From assembly GCA_963755755.1 (NCBI GenBank), contig CAVWLJ010000007.1:33803-97802 (forward strand): a stretch of 64,000 nt of DNA, read 5' to 3'. This document shows, one piece after another, positions 38,070-46,342 of the stretch. The notes below the pieces were generated by a model. That model worked only from the letters and a program-made list of their open reading frames with translations. It did not search any database and was not told the DNA's origin. Position 1 is the stretch's first letter. Each line of letters opens with the position of its first letter. The stretch is from DATKNA01 sp963755755 (GTDB taxonomy: Bacteria; Actinomycetota; Actinomycetes; Actinomycetales; Kineosporiaceae). The translations under genes and the position numbers were made by a program.

Positions 38070-40243
38070 TGAGCGGACGACGTGAGGCCGCGATGACCCG
38101 GACGGACGCCGTCGGCGCCTCGGGCGGCGCCGATGCATCGCCGGCTCTCCGTTCCGTCGACCTCCGGGAGGGACTGCCGTCGCTGGCGGATCGCGACGGG
38201 CTGGTCCACCGCTGGTACCTCTGGTGGGGCAGCCGTCCCCTCGGCGTGCTGCAGGTCGAGCCCTGGCAGCTCCCCGTGTCCGAGGCGCGCCTCGCCCGCC
38301 TCGTCGCGGCGGCGGTGTCCCCCGCCGTCGGCGATCTGCTGTATCCGGGCACGGCCTTCGCCGCGGCGTTGCCGGACGAAGCACCGCGGGCGGCGGGACC
38401 GGTGTCGCTCCCGGACCTCCTCGCAGCGGAGGTGCCCGCCGCTCTGGACGCCGTGGTGAATCGCCCGGCACCGCCTGCGGTCGGAGCGACCACGGTCGCG
38501 GTGGTCGTCTGCACGCGGGACCGCCCCGAGCAGCTGCGCCGTTGCCTGCGCGCCGTCCGCGCGCTCGATCGCCGCCCGGACGAACTCGTCGTCGTGGACA
38601 ACGCTCCGCGCGACGACAGCACCAGGCGAGTCGCGGAGGAGGAGGGCGCCGTCTACGTCCTGGAGCCACGCCCGGGTCTGAGCCACGCCCGGAACGCCGG
38701 GATCGCCGCCACTGGCGCGGACGTCATCGCGTTCACTGACGACGACGCCGTCGTCCACCCCGGGTGGCTCGGCAGGCTCCTCGCCGGATTCCGATCGCCC
38801 GACGTCATGGCCGTGACCGGCCTGGTTCTGCCCGGCGCGCTCGACACGGAGGCGCACCGCATCTTCGAGGACGTCGTGGGTGGCTTCGGTCAGGGCTTCC
38901 GCGCCTGGGAGGTCGGGCCGGAGTGGTTCCATCGGCATCGCCGGCGCACCCCTCACGTGTGGCGCCTCGGAGCGGGCGCGAGCGTGGCGTTCCGCCGGTC
39001 GGCGTTCGACCGCGTCGGCGGCTTCGACACGCGTCTCGGCGCGGGGGCCGCGGGCTGCAGCGAGGACTCGGAGCTGTGGTACCGGCTGCTCGCCGGCGGT
39101 TGGCGCTGCCGCTACGAGCCGTGGGCAGTGGCGTACCACTACCACCGCGACAGCCTGCCGGAGTTGCGCCGGCAGGCGTACCGCTACATGCGTGGACACG
39201 TGGCGGCCCTCGCCGGCCAGTGGAACCACACGCGCCAGTTCGGCGAGCCACGGCGGGTGCTGGCAGCGCTGCCGCGCTACTACCTCGGCCGCGGCCTGCG
39301 CCGGCTCTGGTGGCAGGCCGATGACCCCACCCTGGGCGCGGACGTGCTCGGCTACCTCGCCGGGCTCCTCCGTGTGCCGGCGATGGTGCGCGCAGCGCCG
39401 CCGGCCGTCGTCCGGCCCTCCCCGACCGTCGGCCCGCCCGTCCGGCCCGTCGCCCCGACCGCTCCGGACGTGGGCGACGGCGCGGCGGGGAAGGCGCCGC
39501 TGAAAGCGTTCGTCGCGTCGAACCCGTTCGCCCACCCCCGGACGCTCGGCCTGTTCTACGGCGAGAAGATGCGGGCGATCCACGCCGTGAGTCCCGAGCG
39601 AGGTGTCGGCCTGGTCGTCGAGGTCGGAGGCGGCCAGAGCGGGTTGGCCGCGGCGCTGTACCCCGCCGCCGATGTGCTCACCGTGGACCTGGATGCGTCG
39701 TACGGCCACCGTTCGGACCTGTACGGCGCGCCCGCCGCCGACGGGGCGCCGCGCAGGTGCTTCGTCGCCGGTGATGCGACGCGGCTGCCGATCGCCGACG
39801 GAGCGGCGGACGTCGTCACCCTCTTCGACGTCCTGGAGCACATACCGGACGACGGCGCCGCCGTCCGCGAAGTGCTGCGGATCCTGCGCCCCGGGGGTCA
39901 CCTGCTGCTCTCCACACCGGCCGACACCTGGCGGTTCCCCTTCTACCGGGCCTACCGCCGCTGGACGCCGACCGACCGGGACGTCATGGCCGAGTGGGGG
40001 CATGTTCGCCGCGGCTACCCGGTGGCCGAACTCGACAGGCTGGTCGGGCGGCCTCACGACGCCCTGGCGACCTTCATCACGCCCGTGACGGTGGTCGCCC
40101 ATGACCTCGCGTTCTCACGGCTCCCCCAGCGCGTCAAACGGGTCACCGGTCTCGCGCTCGCGCCGGTGGTCTGGCCCGCGTCCCGGTTGCACCGGCCCGC
40201 CGGCGTGGGCACGGAGATCGCGCTGCGGTGGACGATCGATTGA
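38066..40243 (+). CDS. GT2 glycosyltransferase fused to a class I methyltransferase (paralogue 2)
   Basis: 725 aa with ATG in the ATGA overlap. Residues 1-120 are a leader with RWYLWWGSRPLGVLQVEPWQL, similar to paralogue 1. Residues about 140-440 are a GT2 domain: VVVCTRDRPEQLRRCL, LVVVDNAPRDDSTRRV, IAFTDDDAVVHPGWL and GASVAFRRSAFDRVGGFD. After a Pro-rich linker (about 445-475) a SAM methyltransferase follows: LVVEVGGGQSGLAAALYP (motif I), VLTVDLDAS (motif II) and DVVTLFDVLEHIPDD (motif III). The fusion could add a sugar and methylate it or the chain end. End methylation is a known stop signal for Wzt-dependent export, which fits the adjacent Wzt domain. Confidence 0.87.
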   Translation: MMSGRREAAMTRTDAVGASGGADASPALRSVDLREGLPSLADRDGLVHRWYLWWGSRPLGVLQVEPWQLPVSEARLARLVAAAVSPAVGDLLYPGTAFAAALPDEAPRAAGPVSLPDLLAAEVPAALDAVVNRPAPPAVGATTVAVVVCTRDRPEQLRRCLRAVRALDRRPDELVVVDNAPRDDSTRRVAEEEGAVYVLEPRPGLSHARNAGIAATGADVIAFTDDDAVVHPGWLGRLLAGFRSPDVMAVTGLVLPGALDTEAHRIFEDVVGGFGQGFRAWEVGPEWFHRHRRRTPHVWRLGAGASVAFRRSAFDRVGGFDTRLGAGAAGCSEDSELWYRLLAGGWRCRYEPWAVAYHYHRDSLPELRRQAYRYMRGHVAALAGQWNHTRQFGEPRRVLAALPRYYLGRGLRRLWWQADDPTLGADVLGYLAGLLRVPAMVRAAPPAVVRPSPTVGPPVRPVAPTAPDVGDGAAGKAPLKAFVASNPFAHPRTLGLFYGEKMRAIHAVSPERGVGLVVEVGGGQSGLAAALYPAADVLTVDLDASYGHRSDLYGAPAADGAPRRCFVAGDATRLPIADGAADVVTLFDVLEHIPDDGAAVREVLRILRPGGHLLLSTPADTWRFPFYRAYRRWTPTDRDVMAEWGHVRRGYPVAELDRLVGRPHDALATFITPVTVVAHDLAFSRLPQRVKRVTGLALAPVVWPASRLHRPAGVGTEIALRWTID

Positions 40244-41493
40244 GTTCTCCGGGTTCTCCGCGCCGGCCCAGCGTCGCGCTGGTGCCGTGGGGAACGCCGA
40301 TCGAGGTGTTCCTCGACCCACTGGGTCTCGGCCTCACGGACTTCTGCGACCGCCTCACCGGAGGGTGGCTGTTCGGGTACGCCGAGGGCCTGGCGGCAAC
40401 CGGCTACGAGCCGACGATCGTCGTGTCGTCGCGATCGGCGGGGGCCGCGCAGCGGCGCACGCACCTGCCGACCGGGACGCAGGTCGTGGTGCTCCCCGCG
40501 CCGGCGTCGGCTCGCGGCCGGCGGCCGGGCCTGCGGCGCGACCTCGCCGCGTATCGCCGTGCGCTCGCACCAGGCCTGCTGGCCGAACTGTCGGGTCACG
40601 ACGCGGTGCTCGTGCAGGAGTACGAGGAGCCGCGAGCCGACCTGCTCGCGTGGTGGGGACGCCGGCGAGGCCTTCCCGTCCTGGCGTCGTTCCAGGGCGG
40701 TATCCCGCCGTGGGAGGCCGCGCCCCTGCAACGCGTCGCCCGGGGGCCGTCGATGCGCCGGCTGGCCGGACTGCTGGTGGGGCCGGCGGAGGAGGCCGAG
40801 CGGGTGGTCGCGGACCGGCGGGTGGACGCCGACCGCGTGCATCGCGTGATGAACCCGGTCGAGACGGCGCGCTGGCGGCCCGAGGACAAGGCTCCGGCTC
40901 GTGCTCGGCTCGCTGTCCCGGACGACGCGCTCGTCGTGGCCTGGCACGGGCGCGTCGATCTGCGGCGCAAGGGCCTGGACGTGCTGGTCGCCGCGTGGGC
41001 TCAGGTGTGCGCCCGCGAACCGGACGCCGACCTGCGCCTGCTGCTCGTGGGCTCGGGGGCCGACGACGCGGAACTCGGCGCACTGCTCACCGGCCCCGGG
41101 CTGCGTGGCGTCACATGGCTGGCGCGGTACGCCGAACCGGAGCAGGTCGGGACGAGGCTGGCCGCCTGCGACGTCTGGGTCTCCGCCAGCCGGCACGAGG
41201 GGTTCGCCGTCGCGCCGCTGGAGGCGATGGCGTGCGGTCGACCGGTCGTGCTCGCTGACGCGCCGGGGGCACGCGAACTCGTGGGCGGGGGCGACGAGGA
41301 CGGCGGCGTCCTGGTGCCGCGAGGAGACGCGGGCGCGCTTGCCGATGCACTGCTCGGCCTCTTCGCCGCGCCCCAGCGGCGCGCGCAGCTGGGCCGAGCA
41401 GCCCGGCGCCGGGTGGAGCAGCACTTCTCGACTCTCGCGGTCGGCGAGCAACTTCGGCTCGCGTTGACCCGTGCGGGCGTGACACCCGGCTGA
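40228..41493 (+). CDS. Glycosyltransferase family 4
   Basis: 421 aa, GTG start overlapping the fusion gene's end by 16 bp. The C-terminal half has GT4 features: VVAWHGRVDLRRKGLDVLVAAW, LLLVGSGADDAELGALL, and ASRHEGFAVAPLEAMACGRPV with the E-x7-E nucleotide-sugar motif. The N-terminal half starts VALVPWGTPIEVFLDPLGLG and contains a Gly-rich acceptor loop (GGWLFGYAEGL). It is a retaining transferase of the cytoplasmic face and the last gene in this three-gene operon. Confidence 0.88.
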   Translation: MDDRLSSPGSPRRPSVALVPWGTPIEVFLDPLGLGLTDFCDRLTGGWLFGYAEGLAATGYEPTIVVSSRSAGAAQRRTHLPTGTQVVVLPAPASARGRRPGLRRDLAAYRRALAPGLLAELSGHDAVLVQEYEEPRADLLAWWGRRRGLPVLASFQGGIPPWEAAPLQRVARGPSMRRLAGLLVGPAEEAERVVADRRVDADRVHRVMNPVETARWRPEDKAPARARLAVPDDALVVAWHGRVDLRRKGLDVLVAAWAQVCAREPDADLRLLLVGSGADDAELGALLTGPGLRGVTWLARYAEPEQVGTRLAACDVWVSASRHEGFAVAPLEAMACGRPVVLADAPGARELVGGGDEDGGVLVPRGDAGALADALLGLFAAPQRRAQLGRAARRRVEQHFSTLAVGEQLRLALTRAGVTPG

Positions 41494-41589
41494 GGGCGGC
41501 GAACCGCGGCAGATCGAGGCGCCGTGTTCGTCGTCGTCCTGCGCTTATCCAGCGTGCGCGCACACATCAGGGAGACTCAGGCTGGAGGC

Positions 41590-42533
41590 GTGGCTCCCGA
41601 GTCCGGTTCGCTCTACCAGCACCCTCTGGCGTACTTGATCGGCGTCGAGGGAGTCGCCCTGCTGCGCTGCTTCGCCGGCGAACACGACGCCGCGGCCACC
41701 GCCGCGCGCCTCGACGACGTCGCTCATCTGTTGGCATCGCTCAGGACCTCGGACCGGGCTCCTGCACCCCGCTGGTCGACACCCACCAGGGCTACGCCGC
41801 CTGGGCGCCCTGGTACGACGAGCCGGGCAACCAGCTCCTGGACATCGAGGGCCCGATCGTGCGCCGCATCCTGGACGGCCTGCCGGTAGGGGTAGCGGTG
41901 GACGCAGCCTGCGGCACCGGTCGCCACAGCCTTCACCTCGCCGCCGGCGGCCATCGCGTCATCGGTGTGGACAGCTCGCCCGAGATGCTCGCCGTTGCCC
42001 GGACCAAGCTGCCCGAGGGCGACTGGCGTGCGGGGGACCTGCACGACCTCCCCGTGGCCGACGCCGAAGCCGACCTGGTGGTCTGCGCCCTGGCTCTGAA
42101 CCACGTGTCGGACCTGGCTCCGGTCTTCGCCGAGTTCGCGCGGGTGCTGCGTCCCGGTGGCCACCTGATCGTCTCCGACGCCCGCGCCCTCGTGGAGGGC
42201 ATCGGGCGCCCCATGCTCGTCCGCGACGGCGAGGGCCGCGCAGCCCTGATGCGCTCGTGGGACCACAGAACCAGCGACTACCTGGCCGCAGCGCTGCCAC
42301 TCGGCTTCGCCGTGCGCGCCTGCCTGGAACCGACACGTCCCGACCCGTCGACGCACGACGACGGCGGCACGGCGACGGACCCGCCCGACGCGGCCGGCGA
42401 CGACCCGACCCGGCCCGCCGGACATCTGGGCGCTGCACGCCTACGCACCCGACGCTGTCGACGTCGCCTACGCCGACCGCCCTGTTGCCATCATCTGGCA
42501 CTTCCAGCTGAGCCAGAACCCCGGCGGCCTTGA
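41590..42533 (+). CDS. Class I SAM-dependent methyltransferase (frameshifted, end unclear)
   Basis: The N-terminal part (YQHPLAYLIGVEGVALLRCFAGEHD) and the Rossmann part (AVDAACGTGRHSLHLAAGGH, VIGVDSSPEMLAVAR, DLVVCALALNHVSDLAPVFAEF, VLRPGGHLIVSDARAL) belong to one family of about 300 aa, but lie in different frames. One break is near 41745; another near 42410 precedes IWALHAYAPDAVD and IIWHFQL. Family members end soon after WHFQL; here that frame stays open to 43035, so the stop is lost or another indel is present, and I end the feature at the next nearby stop. GTG 41590 is a guess; GTG 41551 is possible. Substrate unknown. Confidence 0.7.
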
Positions 42534-42697
42534 GGACTGTCGCTGTGGTTCGAGCCGGCCACGGACGCGTCGCGAGCAGGCGCGCCGGGACTGCCGCTCA
42601 CCACACCTGCTCCGGAAGTCGGCCTTGTTGCGCCCATGTGATCGGAGCACGATGAAGGGCGCGGTGCTCGCGCCGCTTCCCTTCGCGCTGCCAGGGG

Positions 42698-43012
42698 ATG
42701 AGCCCAATGGCCTTCGCCGTCGTTCTCGAGTCGAACCAGGTCGACCAGTCCAGCTACGACCAGCTGATGCAGGCCCTCGGGTTGGGGTCGCTGGACGCAC
42801 CCCTTCCCGAGGGCGCGATCGCGCACCTTGCCGGCCCCAGGCCGGAAGGTGGCTGGCGCGTCGTGGACGTGTGGGAATCGGAGCAGGCCGCGGACGCCTG
42901 GTACCGATCGGAGGGCTTCGGCCCGGTCGCGTCATCAGGGATGGACATCACGACCTCGCCCTGGTCCCTGTATCGACTGCAGGTCGTGCATCCCGTCGCG
43001 CACGTGGGATGA
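42698..43012 (+). CDS. Small ABM-like (dimeric alpha-beta barrel) protein
   Basis: 104 aa from ATG 42698 (ATG 42707 is the alternative). The sequence FAVVLESNQVDQSSYDQLMQALG, HLAGPRPEGGWRVVDVWESE and ADAWYRSEGFGP is typical of antibiotic-biosynthesis-monooxygenase-like or stress-responsive A/B barrel proteins, with the VWES.QAADAW motif common in Actinomycetota. No catalytic residue can be named. It is a short cytoplasmic protein standing alone after the methyltransferase. Confidence 0.7.
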   Translation: MSPMAFAVVLESNQVDQSSYDQLMQALGLGSLDAPLPEGAIAHLAGPRPEGGWRVVDVWESEQAADAWYRSEGFGPVASSGMDITTSPWSLYRLQVVHPVAHVG

Positions 43013-43065
43013 GCCCTCGGGCGCCTACTGCGTGAGCCGGTGACAGCCCGGCAGGCGTCCCGCGG

Positions 43066-43935
43066 TCAGCCGCGGTCGAGGACCTCGCGCAGTCGGCGTC
43101 CGAAGGCTTCGGGCTGTCCGGCGTAGCCGTGCTCGCCTCCCAGAAAGCCACCGTGGTGGCTGGGGAACACGGTGGCCTGCTGGCCGAGCAGCGCGGCTGT
43201 GGCCCGCGACGTCCGGCCGGTGAAGGCGTCCCCGGACTCCTCGGCGACGCCGATCACGATGCGCGTCGGCGCGGCCGCCAGCGCGTCGACGTCCGGCTGG
43301 TAGCCGCTCACCGGCCAGGAGTTGTCCGAGAGCAGGGGATCGCCACGAGAGCCGTCGTCCTCGGTGGGCATGCCGAACATCGCCGGGTCCGGCGCGGGCT
43401 GGGCGAAGTACTCGTCCGTGAACTCGCCCTGCCACGAGGTCATCGCCATGAAGGCCGCCATGCCGGCGCCCCACCCCTTGGCCTCGTAGGCGTCCCGGAC
43501 GCCGGCGAAGGCGCGCTGGGCGGCGGCCGCGTCGGGAAGCACCGGGATGAGCGGCGGCTCGTGCGCCACCAGGGTCGCCACGTCGTCCGGATAGATGGCG
43601 ACGAGCGCGAGCGCCGTCACCGCTCCCCCGCTGCTCCCGAACATGTCGACGGGGCCGCAACCCAGCTCCTGGATCAGAGCGTGCAGGTCGGCCGCCTGGT
43701 CGGTGGGTGTGTTGTCGACCCGGCCGTCCTTCCGGGTGCTGCGGTCGAGGCCGCGCGGGTCGTAGGTGACCACGGTGCGGTCGGGGAACTGGGAGACCAG
43801 GGCGCCGAAGCCGCTGGCGGTCATCGGCTGTCCGATCAGGAACAGCAGCGGACGCCCGTCGGCGGGCGGCAGTTGGCCGTGGACGTCGTAGACGATGTCC
43901 GCCTCGGCGGTCTCGAGCACCTGGGTCGTTGTCAT
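43066..43935 (-). CDS. Alpha/beta hydrolase
   Basis: 289 aa, ATG start. Nucleophile elbow FGSSGGAVTALAL (Ser between the glycines), a preceding VVTYDPRGLDRSTR strand, and catalytic His in FPSHHGGFLGGEHGY near the C-terminus. The N-terminal LLFLIGQPMTASGFGALVSQF supplies the oxyanion hole. Length and motifs fit small-molecule esterases or haloperoxidase-like hydrolases. It is divergent from the GAP-family gene at 44129 with about 190 bp between starts. Substrate unknown. Confidence 0.87.
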   Translation of the reverse strand: MTTTQVLETAEADIVYDVHGQLPPADGRPLLFLIGQPMTASGFGALVSQFPDRTVVTYDPRGLDRSTRKDGRVDNTPTDQAADLHALIQELGCGPVDMFGSSGGAVTALALVAIYPDDVATLVAHEPPLIPVLPDAAAAQRAFAGVRDAYEAKGWGAGMAAFMAMTSWQGEFTDEYFAQPAPDPAMFGMPTEDDGSRGDPLLSDNSWPVSGYQPDVDALAAAPTRIVIGVAEESGDAFTGRTSRATAALLGQQATVFPSHHGGFLGGEHGYAGQPEAFGRRLREVLDRG

Positions 43936-44128
43936 ACCCGTCTCGACGTTCGTCGCGCCGGGAACTCATCGGCGCGTGACCCGGTGAGCCGGCGCGGCCA
44001 TCGAGGGGGGCCGGCGAGGCCAGGGCCAGGCACGACCTGGATCACTCCTCACGCATGATGTTCAAGCTCCGCACCTGGGCATACGCTCGGCCGCGCATTC
44101 CAGCAGGGGGTGCTCCGGAGGTGTAGGC

Positions 44129-44776
44129 GTGCTGCTCGACCTCGTGATCCTCGGGCTCGCGATCGCTCTCGAGCCGTTCCCGCTCGTGGCCTTCATCCTG
44201 ATCCTCGGCGCCTGGCACGGCACCCGAAAGGGGCTCGGTTTCATCCTCGGGTGGCTGGCCTGCCTCGTCGCCGTGCTGGCGGCCGTGGTCGTGCTCAGGG
44301 GGCCCCAGCCGCCGAGACCCCACACGGTGCCCTCGACGGCCGTGCTCGTGGTCGAGATCCTCCTGGGCCTCCTGCTCCTCGTCGTCGCACTCCGCGCGTG
44401 GCGCCGTAGAGCCGCCCCACGCAAGCAGCCGAGCTGGATGGGCCGGCTCGACCGCCTCTCTCCGTGGGCGGCGGCCGGGCTGGGCGCCTTGCTGCAGCCG
44501 TGGACGCTGGTGGCAGCGGGCGCGGCGACGGTCGTGCGAGCCGACCTTTCCCACGCGGGGAACTACCTGGCACTGCTGCTCTTCTGCCTGCTCGCGACGT
44601 CCAGCTTCTTGGCGATGGAGCTCTGGGCGACGCTCGCACCCCAGGCCGCGGCGGTGCGGCTCGAAGGGGTCCGCCTGTGGATCGACGACCATCGTGATCG
44701 AGCGATCGTTCTGGTATCGCTGCTGGTGGGGTTGTGGTTGGCCGGCTCGGGGCTGCGCGGCCTCATGACGGGGTGA
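44129..44776 (+). CDS. GAP (Sap) family six-helix membrane protein
   Basis: 215 aa, GTG start with GGAGG at good distance. Six hydrophobic helices: LLDLVILGLAIALEPFPLVA, GFILGWLACLVAVLAAVVVL, VLVVEILLGLLLLVVALRAW, AAGLGALLQPWTLVAAGAAT, NYLALLLFCLLATSSFLAME and AIVLVSLLVGLWLAGSGLRG. The N-terminal ALEPFPLVAFILIL pattern and the mid-protein GALLQPWTLVAAGAA belong to the GAP family, whose mycobacterial member Sap helps move sulfolipid across the membrane. A role in exporting a lipid is possible but not shown here. Confidence 0.8.
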   Translation: MLLDLVILGLAIALEPFPLVAFILILGAWHGTRKGLGFILGWLACLVAVLAAVVVLRGPQPPRPHTVPSTAVLVVEILLGLLLLVVALRAWRRRAAPRKQPSWMGRLDRLSPWAAAGLGALLQPWTLVAAGAATVVRADLSHAGNYLALLLFCLLATSSFLAMELWATLAPQAAAVRLEGVRLWIDDHRDRAIVLVSLLVGLWLAGSGLRGLMTG

Positions 44777-44787
44777 GGGGGAGGCTC

Positions 44788-45681
44788 TCAGGTCTCGTGA
44801 CCGGCCGGACCCGCCGTGAATGCCGTGGCGTGATCGGCGACCCACTGCCGGAACGTTCGCGGCGCCGACCCGAGGATGTCGGACACCGTCGAGGTGACGA
44901 ACGCCGGCCGCCCCATCGTCGCGCCCCAGGCAGCAAGAAGCATGTCCACGGCAGGGGCCGGCCAGCTTCCCTCCGTCTGACGCCGGAACTCGTCCGGCGA
45001 CAGCTCCTCGAACGCGATCCCGCGCCCCAGCACGTCGCCGATGATGCTCACCTGCTCCGCCTGACTCAGTGACTCCGGGCCGGTGAGCACGTAGTCACCT
45101 CCGGCATGTCCGTCGTCGTACAGGGTCCGCGCCGCCGCGGCTGCGACGTCGCGGTCATCGACGGGTGCCGTCTCGGCAGCGCCGTACGGCCACCGCACGA
45201 CACCCTCGGCGCGAATCACGGGCGCCCACCAGAACAAGGCGTTCGAGGCGAACACGCCCGGCCGCACGATCGTCGACTCGAGGCCGGCGCCGGCGATGAG
45301 CCGCTCGATCTCGGCGAAGAGGGTCGCCATCGGATTCGGCTGCTGGAAGAACGGGTGCGGGGTCCGGTGCGGTGCGGAGAGGAGGACGACCCGCGGCCCG
45401 TAGCTGACCAGACGGTCGACCACCGCCGCAGCGGTTTCCGGCGGGGCGGTCCACACGAGGAAGACGGCACTCACCCCGCGCAGTGCCGGATCCAGCGACT
45501 CGGGCACGGTGAGGTCACCGCTGACGACCTCGACCTCGGCCGGCAGCGTGGCTGCCGCCTCGGAACGGCGGATGAGCGCGCGGACCGGCACCCCTGCCTC
45601 GACGAGCTGGTCGACCACGGCACGCCCGATCCGTCCGGTCGCTCCGGTGACGAGCACCGGAGGAACTCGCGTCTGTGTCAT
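44788..45681 (-). CDS. NmrA-like NAD(P)-binding atypical SDR
   Basis: 297 aa, ATG start. The N-terminal PVLVTGATGRIGRAVVDQL is the Rossmann GxxGxxG site, followed by RALIRRSEAA typical of NmrA/HSCARG-like proteins. No SDR Tyr-x3-Lys pair is visible; the mid-protein STIVRPGVFASNALFWW is the usual family landmark. Such proteins reduce quinones or sense NADP(H). Convergent with the GAP gene, 11 bp apart. Confidence 0.87.
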   Translation of the reverse strand: MTQTRVPPVLVTGATGRIGRAVVDQLVEAGVPVRALIRRSEAAATLPAEVEVVSGDLTVPESLDPALRGVSAVFLVWTAPPETAAAVVDRLVSYGPRVVLLSAPHRTPHPFFQQPNPMATLFAEIERLIAGAGLESTIVRPGVFASNALFWWAPVIRAEGVVRWPYGAAETAPVDDRDVAAAAARTLYDDGHAGGDYVLTGPESLSQAEQVSIIGDVLGRGIAFEELSPDEFRRQTEGSWPAPAVDMLLAAWGATMGRPAFVTSTVSDILGSAPRTFRQWVADHATAFTAGPAGHET

Positions 45682-45809
45682 GAGGGCCTCGAGATCGTCC
45701 TTGGCGCGTGCACGGGCTGCAGCATGGCAGCTTCGGCACCGCCCGGACCGCTGCGAGACACTGAGAGGCGGTGATCCTCGGGGACGTGCGAGCGGAGGGG
45801 GTTCGGGCT

Positions 45810-46325
45810 GTGATCCTTCCGAAGGAGCGCGACCCCCGTCTCGTGACGATCCGCCGGGGCGGGACGCTCACCGATGCCGATCATCAGCTCCTCGCCCTGT
45901 GGGCGGCAACGTGCGCCGAGCACGTGCTCGACCTGTTCGAGTCGGCCCGGCCTGAGGACCCCCGGCCGCGTCGGGCCATCGAGCAGGCCCGGGCCTGGGC
46001 TCGCGGCGAGATCAGGATGTCGCAGGCTCGCGCGGCGGGCGGCCACGCGATGGCGGCGGCCCGAGACCTGAAGGGGCCGGCACGCCATGCCGCCTACGCC
46101 GCCGGCCAAGCGGGGGTCGTGGCTCACGTCGCCGCGCACGAGCTCGGTGCCGCCGCCTATGCGATCAAGGCCGCGCGGGCTGCCGCACCGGCAGGAGAGA
46201 GTGAGAGCGCGGGGCGACGCGAGTGCCGGTGGCAGCGCGACCAGCTCCCGGAGGCGATCCGCGAGCTGGTCCTCGACGACCAGCGGATGCGGAACGACAT
46301 CTGCTGGTCGGTGTTCGACTGCTGA
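45810..46325 (+). CDS. Imm-5 family putative immunity protein
   Basis: 171 aa; GTG at 45810 is chosen for its GGAGGGGG ribosome site (GTG 45771 is upstream). The run LTDADHQLLALWAATCAEHV, LFESARPEDPRPRRAIEQAR and AWARGEIRMSQARAAGGHAM matches the Imm-5 pattern as I know it, followed by Ala-rich helices and HELGAAAYAIKAARAAA. Imm-5 was predicted computationally as an immunity protein of polymorphic toxin systems. No toxin, secretion or WXG gene is nearby, so here it is an orphan. The C-terminal IRELVLDDQRMRNDICWSVFDC is conserved in the family. Confidence 0.75.
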   Translation: MILPKERDPRLVTIRRGGTLTDADHQLLALWAATCAEHVLDLFESARPEDPRPRRAIEQARAWARGEIRMSQARAAGGHAMAAARDLKGPARHAAYAAGQAGVVAHVAAHELGAAAYAIKAARAAAPAGESESAGRRECRWQRDQLPEAIRELVLDDQRMRNDICWSVFDC

Positions 46326-46342
46326 TCGCCCCGTCGCCGCGG

